Positions 1 through 7,175 of a stretch of DNA of 8,763 nucleotides are shown here, piece after piece. The first letter of the stretch is position 1. Each line of letters begins with the position of its first letter. Source of the stretch: Zoogloeaceae bacterium (lineage in GTDB: Bacteria; Pseudomonadota; Gammaproteobacteria; Burkholderiales; Rhodocyclaceae); the NCBI GenBank assembly GCA_031290535.1, contig JAITNI010000167.1, positions 1 to 8,763 of the forward strand, read 5' to 3'. Position numbers and translations under genes: made by a program. Under the pieces are notes generated by a model. It made no database searches and was not told the origin of the DNA. It saw only the letters and a list, made by a program, of their open reading frames with translations.

Positions 1-226
1 CACCCGTTCGCCCTGAAGCTCTGTCGAAGGGCAAACTTTTGCCGTTTATGGTTCGACAGGCTCACCACGAACGGCAAAAGCGCAAGAGTTTTTGGGAACG
101 ACTTCGTGATCGAAACTGACTTTCACCCGTTCGCCCTGAAGCTCTGTCGAAGGGCAAACTTGCCGTTCATGGTTCGACAGGCTCACCACGAATGGCAAAA
201 GCGCAAGAATCTTTGGGAACGACTTT

Positions 227-241
<15 letters not shown>
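1..241 (+). repeat. Tandem duplication: dispersed palindromic repeat plus ruvB 5' end
   Basis: Two direct copies lie back to back, about 1-120 and 124-241, with a few substitutions and one 2-base length difference (a longer T run after AAAC in copy 1). Each copy starts with an imperfect inverted pair: CCCGTTCGCCCTGAAG...TGTCGAAGGGC, then GGTTCGACAGGCTCACCACG. Each then continues through a shared segment ending GGGAACGACTT(C/T)GTGATCGAAAC. That last part is the ruvB Shine-Dalgarno region, GTG start and first codons, so the duplicated unit includes real gene sequence. Copy 1 touches the window edge and may extend further left. Confidence 0.9.

Positions 242-243
<2 letters not shown>
106..243 (+). 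pseudogene. Decoy reading frame from the duplicated ruvB start
   Basis: The upstream copy of the duplication carries its own GGGAA plus GTG start and repeats the first five ruvB codons (V/M-I-E-T-D). It then runs into the palindromic repeat, giving a 45-codon frame that ends in TAA at 241-243. Because the two starts are 121 bases apart, this frame is out of register with ruvB and overlaps its first 17 bases. It is best read as a fossil 5' end of ruvB. It could still capture ribosomes and act as an upstream reading frame, but nothing shows that it is translated. Confidence 0.4.
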
Positions 244-1291
<1,048 letters not shown>

Positions 1292-1298
1292 GGGAGGA

Positions 1299-1382
1299 AT
1301 GGCAGATGAAAAGCGTGGCTTTTTTATTGGCGGAGTGACGCTGATCTTTCTGGTTTTTGAGATGGGAGTTGCCCTTGTTTGA
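1299..1382 (+). CDS. Possible 27-residue hydrophobic small protein
   Basis: Just after the ruvB stop, a 28-codon frame reads a short charged start (M-A-D-E-K-R-G) and then a hydrophobic stretch long enough for one membrane span. A GGAGG lies at 1293-1297, only one base before this ATG, which is too close for efficient initiation. The same site is better placed for an ATG at 1306 in another frame, but that frame has only 10 codons. I recognise no family. It may be chance, a small membrane peptide coupled to ruvB, or the remnant of a lost downstream gene. Confidence 0.15.
   Translation: MADEKRGFFIGGVTLIFLVFEMGVALV
1309..1325 (+). terminator. Weak candidate terminator after ruvB
   Basis: AAAAGC and GCTTTT can pair around a 3-base loop, followed by more T residues (T run 1320-1325), 18 bases after the ruvB stop. 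The stem is short and AT-rich, so this is only a candidate. It would lie inside the possible small reading frame at 1299. Confidence 0.2.
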
Positions 1383-1587
1383 ATATGGCTTCTGTATATA
1401 AATGGCGATTTTTTGTTTGTTTTCCCTCTTGGAGGTTCTTGCAATCGCAGCATTCTCTTTTTGATATTGAGAACAGCCATGCGCCCTATTGGATCCTTCC
1501 ACAAACCTTTTCTGCGCCTTGGGCGGATGCTTTCCCGCCTCTACGGAAACAAGGGGTTTCCCTTTCCGGCGCAAAGCGCCATTTCAG
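1383..1587. other. Intergenic stretch without a supported gene
   Basis: I see no convincing gene here. Short open frames lack ribosome-binding sites, family resemblance or plausible composition. Two small hairpins can be drawn: GGAAAC/GTTTCC around 1545-1561 and GGCGC-AAA-GCGCC at 1568-1580. Neither is followed by a T run. Confidence 0.5.
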
Positions 1588-1702
1588 CTCCTCCCTTGAT
1601 AAGGGGAGGTTGGGAGGGGTTTGCGGCGGTTCAGAATGTACAGGCGTTTTTGCGATCTGAACCCTCCCAAACCCCCCTCAATCCCCCCTTGACAGGGGGG
1701 AA
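1588..1702. repeat. C/G-run palindromic repeat, copy A
   Basis: This imperfect inverted repeat of about 115 bp has arms of about 40 bases. The left arm begins CTCCCTTGATAAGGGGAGG and runs through TTGGGAGGGG to GGTTCAGA. The right arm is its approximate complement, from TCTGAACCCTCCC to CCCCCCTTGACAGGGGGG. Each end is itself a hairpin (CCTCCCTT/AAGGGGAGG and CCCCCC/GGGGGG). A diverged copy with a shorter centre lies at 8559-8648, so this is a dispersed, MITE-like or REP-like element. It has no coding capacity. Confidence 0.75.
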
Positions 1703-1751
1703 GCCTCTTCCCAACTTTCGTCCTCCTGCTTTTCTTATTGCTGTTCCCATA

Positions 1752-1896
1752 ATTTTCCGTTCGTGGTAAAGCCCTGCCGATTTTCCGTTCGTGACAAGCC
1801 TGTCGATTTTCCGTTCGTGGTGAGTCTGTCGAACCACGCCCTTCGACAGAGCTTCAGGGCGAACGGGAGTGTGTATATTTTTTGGGATTGACGATA
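1752..1896 (-). repeat. Dispersed TTCG palindromic repeat with three tandem half-units
   Basis: Read on the minus strand this is the same family as at 1-241 and 7022-7140. It opens with TATCGTCAATCCC, an A/T stretch and CACACTCCCGTTCGCCCTG, then GTCGAAGGGCGTGGTTCGAC. On the plus strand, three related units begin TTTTCCGTTCGTG at 1753, 1781 and 1807, spaced 28 and 26 bases. The last unit pairs with the GTTCGCCCTGAAGC-type arm. The flank beyond the palindrome is shared with the copy at 7022, so the mobile unit is longer than the hairpin alone. Confidence 0.85.
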
Positions 1897-2034
1897 CAGG
1901 GGAGAAGGACAGAACGTCGGTTGGACAGGCAAAGCGCCGTCCGACGGTCGTTTTCTCTGGCGCGCTGCGCCGCAATCTTTTCATTCCCTCCTACGGCGGG
2001 AGGCCACCCGGATTCGTGGGAACAGGCGTGAGTT
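1897..2034. other. Intergenic region downstream of the minus-strand operon
   Basis: No gene is supported. Hairpin-capable stretches include CCGTC-C-GACGG at 1938-1948, GGCGC-GCT-GCGCC at 1959-1971, and CCTCC/GGAGG around 1988-2003. None carries a convincing T run in the operon's direction, so I do not call a terminator. These structures, or the repeat beyond them, could still stabilise the operon mRNA 3' end. Confidence 0.4.
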
Positions 2035-3246
2035 TTAACTTCCTTTCAGTTTTGAAAAAATAAAAACAACCCAGTCACGAACAACGCAAAGCGCTGCCGT
2101 AAGAACAAGGGAAGTGACGCCCCACCACCAAACACACCAAGCCAGCCAAGCGCTTGTCCCTCCTATAGCAATGGCTCTGTATGCGCTCTTGAGAGAACGA
2201 ATCGTTTCCGCAGGTATTCCTTTTGATGGAATTTCACTCCCAAACATCAGTACCGAATAACATGCTATTCCAATAGCAAATAATACAATGAACAAAGACG
2301 CAAAAGCCACTGAAATCAATGATCTTTGCTTTGCCGGGTGTCTTTTCATGGAAAATTGTGATTCGACATCCCTTATAAAAACACCCGTATGCCTATTCTC
2401 TTTGTCTCTTGACAAAGGCGATACCACAAAATTATGGTAAGTGAATTTATCGTTGGAGGTCAGTAATTTGTAACCGAAAAGCATTTTCAGGGGCAGCAAG
2501 GCCAGCGTAAGCGCTAAAAATACCCGCGTCCCTTCCGGGTAACGGGCAATCCGGTCAAAATGTCCCACCACTGGCGCGAATTGTTCAACGACAGAAGCAA
2601 AAGCCAGTAATTGCGGAACATTCTTGACCCAGGTCGCGCTCAACTGGATGGCCAGCAGCAACTCACCCCCATAAATCAGAACCGCATAAACAATCAGCCA
2701 CCGAAGAGCCGAAACCCGTTTTGCTTTCCGGGCGGCGGCCTCCGGGTCAAGCTGGCGCACAATCCTGTCTCTCAAGGTTGCCAAACGCGGCGCAAGTTTG
2801 TCGGGTTCCGGCGCAATCCAGAGCGTAGCCCCCTGCGCCGTCCATTGCAAGACCAGCCCGACTTCGCTCAGGGCGCTTTTCAGCGTGGCAGTGAGTGCCG
2901 TAAGGGAACGCGGGCTTTTTTGGGAGATTTGCTGTCGCCACATCTCCAACGTACGTTCAAGGCGCTGCGCGTCGGGTTTTTCTGCACCCAGGCGCGCAAA
3001 AGCCCGCATGTGGGGCGCGTGCGCCATTTCCGCCAGCAGTTCGGCGGGGGAAAGTTTGAACCACTGCTGCATCAGATAAAGCCGCAACAGCGCTTCCTGC
3101 CCCGCTGACCAGCAGGTTTGGAGCGCTTCGGGATAATGCGGCGCGAGGCTTTGCGAGAGGCGCGGCCACGGCATGAGCGCCTCCGCCGCTGCCAGCAGAC
3201 ATTCGCGCATCGTGTCTGGCGGCGGGGTTTGTAATGATTCTGTCAT
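2035..3246 (-). CDS. Membrane protein with IS5-transposase-derived N-terminal domain
   Basis: This 403-residue product has two parts. Residues about 15-148 follow the N-terminal (DUF772-type) region of IS5-family transposases: LMPWPRLSQSLAPHYPEA (24-41), then LLRLYLMQQWFKLS (53-66), MRAFARL (80-86), a PD pair (91-92), and SEVGLVL...GATLWIAPEP (127-148). Compared from memory with E. coli IS5 InsH, the catalytic aspartate of VDATII aligns with Gly139, and no downstream catalytic core follows. Instead, hydrophobic segments appear at about 182-202, 242-262, 310-335 and 358-388, indicating a polytopic inner-membrane protein. The ATG lies 9 bases after the kinase stop with no strong Shine-Dalgarno site, suggesting translational coupling. 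DNA after codon ~260 is much more AT-rich than the rest. This is therefore not a working transposase. An exapted helical or dimerisation domain is my inference, and the function is unknown. Confidence 0.8.
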   Translation of the reverse strand: MTESLQTPPPDTMRECLLAAAEALMPWPRLSQSLAPHYPEALQTCWSAGQEALLRLYLMQQWFKLSPAELLAEMAHAPHMRAFARLGAEKPDAQRLERTLEMWRQQISQKSPRSLTALTATLKSALSEVGLVLQWTAQGATLWIAPEPDKLAPRLATLRDRIVRQLDPEAAARKAKRVSALRWLIVYAVLIYGGELLLAIQLSATWVKNVPQLLAFASVVEQFAPVVGHFDRIARYPEGTRVFLALTLALLPLKMLFGYKLLTSNDKFTYHNFVVSPLSRDKENRHTGVFIRDVESQFSMKRHPAKQRSLISVAFASLFIVLFAIGIACYSVLMFGSEIPSKGIPAETIRSLKSAYRAIAIGGTSAWLAWCVWWWGVTSLVLTAALCVVRDWVVFIFSKLKGS

Positions 3247-3255
3247 CCGCGTCTG

Positions 3256-6204
3256 TTATGGGCTGTCTTCTTCCGCTTCCTCTTCCCCCGGTTTTGACGC
3301 GCCCTGCGGCGTGGCGAAGCGGCGGATTTGGCGGCGGAAGATTTTGAGTCCGTGGTTGAGGGCGAGTTTGCTCTTGCGGTGTTTCAGGTAGCGCCAGAGC
3401 GTAAACAGACCCAGCGCGGCCATGAGGGGGACGAAAAAGCGGGCCAGCAGGTTGATGAGGAGAAAACCGGCCAGAAGAATACCGCCCGCCAGACCGTGCG
3501 GCGATTCCCGCAACAGTTCCTTGCCGGGAAGCAGAATATTGCTTATGCCGCCCTGGGCATTGGTTTTTACCTTGTCCAGCGACTCCATCAGATTGAGGCT
3601 GGTGTGGTGCAGGCCGTTCAACTGGGAGAGGAGCGTCTCAAAACTGGCTTCCGGGTAGGAAAGGCTGGTGATGCGGACAAACAGCACCTGAAATTCTTCC
3701 AGCATCGAGCGCATTTCGAGATGAAGCGGTTGGTTCAGATTGCCCTCATCCAGAATGGTGAAGGGGGTGAGCGCCTTCACGACGGTGGCGCGCAATTCCA
3801 GAATGATCTGTTCGCGCGCCTCGGACTCTTTCTTGCGCCGCAGGCGTTCTGCCGCTGCGGTTTGCCGGGCGGGTTCCTGCAAGCGGTAGGCGACCAGAAT
3901 CTGCGTGAGTTTTTCGTGCGGCGTGGCCGTCTCGCCCGCCGGGGCGTGGAGCAGGTGGTCGATCAGGTGTTTGAACCAGGGCGCGTCTTCGGTAACGGCT
4001 TCCGCCGTTTGCCGCAATTCCTGTTCCAGCATCAGCACAAAGCCCGGTTGCGTGAGCGCCAGAATCAGGAGCGGATTCCATGTTTTGCGGAGCGGAAAGG
4101 CGGGGATGGCGTTCTGGCCATACACCGCCTGATCGAAATTGACCACCCGGCCCTGTGCGCCGGGACGGGGGCGGGTGCTCCACCGAAGGTATTCCTTGCG
4201 GGCGGCTTCCCAGATGCGGCAGACCTGCACCAGACCCTGCCGCCAGTTTTTGTCCAGCGCGAGGAGTTCCTGTTGCTCCGGGGCGCGAAAGAGGGACAGC
4301 GCCTCGCTTTCAAACAGGGAATCCAGATAACGGCGGGCGTTTTCCCCCGCTGCGCCTTCTTTCAGGGCATGTTTGGCCTGCGAGGCCAGCGCGGTTTTGT
4401 GCGCGAGCTGGCCTTGCCACATGGGCGGCAGCTTGGGCGCGGCGGCCTGCAAAAAGCGCAACAGGCGGCGGTCGTCCGTCTCGTCGCGGCTTTCCATGAT
4501 GCTGGCCAGTTGCCGGGTCAGATCAAAGTCGTGCAAGTCCTGTTTCAACCAGGCCAGGAGCAGGCCGCGTTTGAGATCCTTGACCGCTTCCGGCCAGTTT
4601 TCCACCAGCGCGACGACGAGTTCTTCCGTGGTTTTGGCCTCGCGCGCGCCAATGCGGTAGGGACGCACGGAGGCGGCGCTCACCCCCGTCTCGTGGGGAA
4701 CCGGCAGGCTTTCATCGCCCTGAAGCCAGCGCTGGACTTCCGCCGCGCCCCAGCGATGCGCCGGGTCGCGCAGCAGCAGGCCGCGACAGAGCATGGCAAA
4801 ATCCCCGTCGGCGACGCCCTTGATTTCCACCGGGCGGGTGGCCAGATGGTGATTGATGACGTGTTCGGAAAGCCCCGCAAAGGGATGCCGCCCGGAGGCC
4901 GCCTCAAAGAGAATCATGCCGACCGACCACCAGTCCGTCTTGGCGTCGATCACGCCGGTCAGCGCTTCGGGCGAGGCGTATTTGACCGTGCGGGCATTAT
5001 CGGTGAAATGGCGCGTCCCCTCCGCGACCGAGGCAATGCCAAAATCCGTGAGCGCCAGAGAAAGCGGCTGTTGCTGGCGCACCAGCACGTTTTCCGGCTT
5101 CAGGTCGCGGTGCAAAATGCGCTGGGCGTGGATTTCCGTCAGCGCCGCCACCAGTTCCACTGTCATCTGGCGGAGCAGGTCGAGCGGCAGAATGCCCTTC
5201 TGGAGCAGCCCCCGCAGACTGCCGGCGCGGCAATACTCCATGCGCTCCCAGGTCAGGCCGTCGCTAATGCCGTATTCCAGCAGTTTGACCACATGCGGCC
5301 CCGCCTCGGAAAGACGGGCCAGCAGGGCGCTTTCCGGGCGGATGCCACGCCGGTAGAGCTTGAGCACCTGCTGCTCGCCGCCTTCCGCGTGGATCGGCTC
5401 GACAATCAGCAAATCCGCTTCGCTGCCCGCCGCCTGCAATTCCTTGATGACCCGGAAGCGTTCGGCCAGATCGTCCGGCAGATTGCGCCGGGGGGCATCC
5501 CTTTTTCTGAACGAGGTTTTGTTGGGCAGACTGTCAAGCGCGACCGGTTCCAGCTCAAGCGCCGGGGCGTTTTCCGTCATGGGGCGCATCCGCGAACTGG
5601 CGGCGCGTAACAGGGTGGGCGAGGTCTCCGGCAACAGGGTATTGCAATACCGGCAACGGACACTGCCCAGAGGATTGGCCTGACCACAATCCGGGTCTGG
5701 ACAAAGCACAGTGTAATAGGCGTCATCCGCCGGGATGGACAAGTCCGGGGCATTGACCCGCGTGCTGGCAGTGGGAGCCGGTTCGGCAGGGGAGGACGTT
5801 ATGGCGGGTTCGGTAAGGGCGGGGGTGGCAAGCTCAACCGCCGGGGCAGGCGGGAGAGAAACGGCGGGTTCGGCAGAGGGCGGGGCTGGCTCTTGGGAAA
5901 CGGGCGCGGACGGGGCAGGCTCCGGGGGCGTTGTGACGGGCGCGGGCGCTTCAGGCGCAGGCGTGGGTTCCGGGGCCGGTTCTGGCGCAGCGGCCAGCGT
6001 TTTCCGCGCAAGGGTTTCCGGGGAGGGGGCGGCGGGCGCTTCAGACCCCGCCGCCTGCGGCGCGGCCTCTGCCGTTTCCTGCGCCAGCGAAAAATCCACC
6101 CCCGAAATCAGCGCCGCGCAAGTGCCGCAATACACTTGTTCGGGGGGATTTTCGGTGTCGCACACCGGACAGACGCGAATGTATCTTTTATTCATCTTCG
6201 CCAT
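3256..6204 (-). CDS. Membrane-anchored Ser/Thr protein kinase with dual zinc ribbons
   Basis: This 982-residue Hanks-type kinase has an unusual layout. Zinc ribbon 1 has Cys12, 15, 26 and 29. A Pro/Ala/Glu-rich linker covers about 45-150. Zinc ribbon 2 has Cys168, 173, 184 and 187. The kinase domain covers about 249-520, with catalytic VLK Lys282, HRDLKPEN (His365, Asp367, Asn372), DFG Asp387, SPE 411-413 and DWWSVG 424-429. The glycine-rich loop is poor (LQAAGSEADLLIV), but the catalytic residues are intact, so activity is expected. A long, mostly helical region follows, including a W-P-E-A-V...GLLLAWL stretch just after the kinase that I have seen in other bacterial kinases but cannot name. 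Two adjacent hydrophobic spans (~904-938) and a basic then acidic tail end the protein. ATG 6204 is chosen because AGG lies 5-6 bases upstream; ATG 6195, in an ATGA overlap with the upstream stop, is the alternative. A longer in-frame start at 6291 would overlap the upstream gene by 100 bases and is unlikely. Substrates are unknown; the membrane protein 9 bases downstream is a natural candidate. Confidence 0.92.
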   Translation of the reverse strand: MAKMNKRYIRVCPVCDTENPPEQVYCGTCAALISGVDFSLAQETAEAAPQAAGSEAPAAPSPETLARKTLAAAPEPAPEPTPAPEAPAPVTTPPEPAPSAPVSQEPAPPSAEPAVSLPPAPAVELATPALTEPAITSSPAEPAPTASTRVNAPDLSIPADDAYYTVLCPDPDCGQANPLGSVRCRYCNTLLPETSPTLLRAASSRMRPMTENAPALELEPVALDSLPNKTSFRKRDAPRRNLPDDLAERFRVIKELQAAGSEADLLIVEPIHAEGGEQQVLKLYRRGIRPESALLARLSEAGPHVVKLLEYGISDGLTWERMEYCRAGSLRGLLQKGILPLDLLRQMTVELVAALTEIHAQRILHRDLKPENVLVRQQQPLSLALTDFGIASVAEGTRHFTDNARTVKYASPEALTGVIDAKTDWWSVGMILFEAASGRHPFAGLSEHVINHHLATRPVEIKGVADGDFAMLCRGLLLRDPAHRWGAAEVQRWLQGDESLPVPHETGVSAASVRPYRIGAREAKTTEELVVALVENWPEAVKDLKRGLLLAWLKQDLHDFDLTRQLASIMESRDETDDRRLLRFLQAAAPKLPPMWQGQLAHKTALASQAKHALKEGAAGENARRYLDSLFESEALSLFRAPEQQELLALDKNWRQGLVQVCRIWEAARKEYLRWSTRPRPGAQGRVVNFDQAVYGQNAIPAFPLRKTWNPLLILALTQPGFVLMLEQELRQTAEAVTEDAPWFKHLIDHLLHAPAGETATPHEKLTQILVAYRLQEPARQTAAAERLRRKKESEAREQIILELRATVVKALTPFTILDEGNLNQPLHLEMRSMLEEFQVLFVRITSLSYPEASFETLLSQLNGLHHTSLNLMESLDKVKTNAQGGISNILLPGKELLRESPHGLAGGILLAGFLLINLLARFFVPLMAALGLFTLWRYLKHRKSKLALNHGLKIFRRQIRRFATPQGASKPGEEEAEEDSP

Positions 6205-6896
6205 GATACCTGATTTAATGACAATCCGCGCGTCGCGCAGAGCGATTCCAGCGCCGCCATGTCGCCCCGTTCGGGAATGCCGATCATCCACACCCGCTCG
6301 CCTTCCAGCGCCACCTGAATGGTTTTTTCACGGGCGGCAGGGGCGTCTTTCCCGGCGTAACGCGCCTGACCCAGAGGCGAGAGGGGAATCAGCGACTGGT
6401 TGGCAGAACCGCGCCACGCACCGCCTTGCGGCAGGGCGTCCGCATACGGTTCGGGAATCAGCGCGTCCAGTTTTTCGAGCAACGCCGCATGGCGGGCGCG
6501 CAGGGTTTTGAGGGGATAGCCGCTGTAACAGAGCACATCAAAGGTAAGTCCGGCCTCTTGCCGCCAGCGGGCAAGGCCGTCCAGCAAGGCCGCCAGCGCC
6601 TGCGGCTGCTCAAAAGGCTCGCCGCCGGAGAGGGTGACGCCATCCAGACCGCTTGCCGCTTTGGTCTTGCACCAGTCCAGCACCTCCGCCACCGATACCG
6701 CGCTGCCGCCCTCCGCCGCCCAGGTATCCTGCGACACACAGCCCTTGCAGCGAATCCCGCACCCCTGCACCCAAAGCCCCACCCGCCGCCCGTAGCCCAA
6801 CACCGTTACCGGATAATGCGCCTTGTTCAGCCGCAGCAAAACGGGAGGGGAGGCGTCAGGGGACGGCGGCGAGGAAAAGGGGGATGCGATTTTCAT
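6192..6896 (-). CDS. NrdG-like radical SAM / 4Fe-4S protein
   Basis: This 234-residue protein belongs to the short radical SAM class that includes anaerobic ribonucleotide reductase activase. The cluster motif is Cys46-x3-Cys50-x2-Cys53, within GLWVQGCGIRCKGC, and the SAM-binding GGEP is at 91-94. The segment LNKAHYPVTVLGYG precedes the cluster, as in activase-like proteins. These enzymes use a 4Fe-4S cluster and S-adenosylmethionine to form a 5'-deoxyadenosyl radical, often to activate or modify a partner protein. No class III reductase (nrdD) is in view, and the gene instead leads a kinase operon with a 13-base overlap into the kinase, so an nrdG label is not justified. The first ~20 residues are Ser/Pro-rich and there is no clear Shine-Dalgarno site at 6896. 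The true start could therefore differ, though no other ATG lies before the conserved region. Its target may be a product of its own operon, which is inference. Confidence 0.85.
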   Translation of the reverse strand: MKIASPFSSPPSPDASPPVLLRLNKAHYPVTVLGYGRRVGLWVQGCGIRCKGCVSQDTWAAEGGSAVSVAEVLDWCKTKAASGLDGVTLSGGEPFEQPQALAALLDGLARWRQEAGLTFDVLCYSGYPLKTLRARHAALLEKLDALIPEPYADALPQGGAWRGSANQSLIPLSPLGQARYAGKDAPAAREKTIQVALEGERVWMIGIPERGDMAALESLCATRGLSLNQVSWRR

Positions 6897-6925
6897 AACA
6901 GGTTTGCTGGAATGGGCGCATCACT

Positions 6926-6931
6926 ATTGTA
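6926..6931 (-). promoter_or_regulatory. Possible -10 element for the radical SAM-kinase operon
   Basis: On the minus strand TACAAT occurs 29 bases upstream of the radical SAM start, in the only gene-free space before the operon. No convincing TTGACA-like -35 lies 16-18 bases further upstream, so the call is weak. The operon probably starts here because the next gene upstream is divergent. Confidence 0.25.
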
Positions 6932-7021
6932 CGCCGCGCACGAGAATCTGAGGCCGGGACAGGTGGAAAGACAAGGGGGCGTTTGACGTTCACAGTGGGT
7001 TGAATGCAGAATAGCGGCATT

Positions 7022-7140
7022 TATCGTCAATCCAAAAATAAATGCACACTCCCGTTCGCCCTGAAGCACTGTCAAAGGGCGTGGTTCGATGGTTCGACAG
7101 GCTCACCATGCGCGGAAGGGCTTCACCCCGAACGGAAAAT
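7022..7140 (+). repeat. Dispersed TTCG palindromic repeat in the divergent intergenic region
   Basis: This is the same family as 1752-1896, in opposite orientation. It shares TATCGTCAATCC, an A-rich stretch and CACACTCCCGTTCGCCCTG at the left, then CTGTCAAAGGGCGTGGTTCGA and GGTTCGACAGGCTCACCA, and ends GAACGGAAAAT at the right. It lies between the divergent operon promoter region and the start of the 7176 gene, ending 35 bases before that ATG. Transcription into the 7176 gene must therefore either cross this hairpin-forming element or start in the short gap after it. Confidence 0.85.
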
Positions 7141-7175
7141 TTATATATCGCGTCACTTCAACCAGGGAGCAGCGC

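Noticed and set aside
1379..1984. Several short frames of 65-118 codons on both strands between ruvB and the membrane protein gene
   Set aside because: They are translations of the two palindromic repeats and adjoining sequence, with no ribosome-binding sites or family resemblance.
3328..5610. A 760-codon open frame on the plus strand, antisense to the kinase gene
   Set aside because: It lies wholly inside the kinase gene, whose product has unmistakable motifs. Long antisense frames are expected opposite GC-rich codons, and its translation shows no family features.
5735..6511. Plus-strand Gly/Ala/Ser-rich frame of 258 codons
   Set aside because: It is the complement of the kinase's Pro/Ala/Glu linker and the end of the radical SAM gene; low complexity explains the open frame.
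6192..6896. Naming the radical SAM gene nrdG
   Set aside because: The cluster motif fits, but no nrdD is present and the gene leads a kinase operon, so the specific role in ribonucleotide reductase activation is not supported.
7089..7175. A longer N-terminus for the 7176 gene starting at 7089
   Set aside because: The extra 29 codons are translation of the dispersed repeat, while ATG 7176 has a well-placed AGGGAG.
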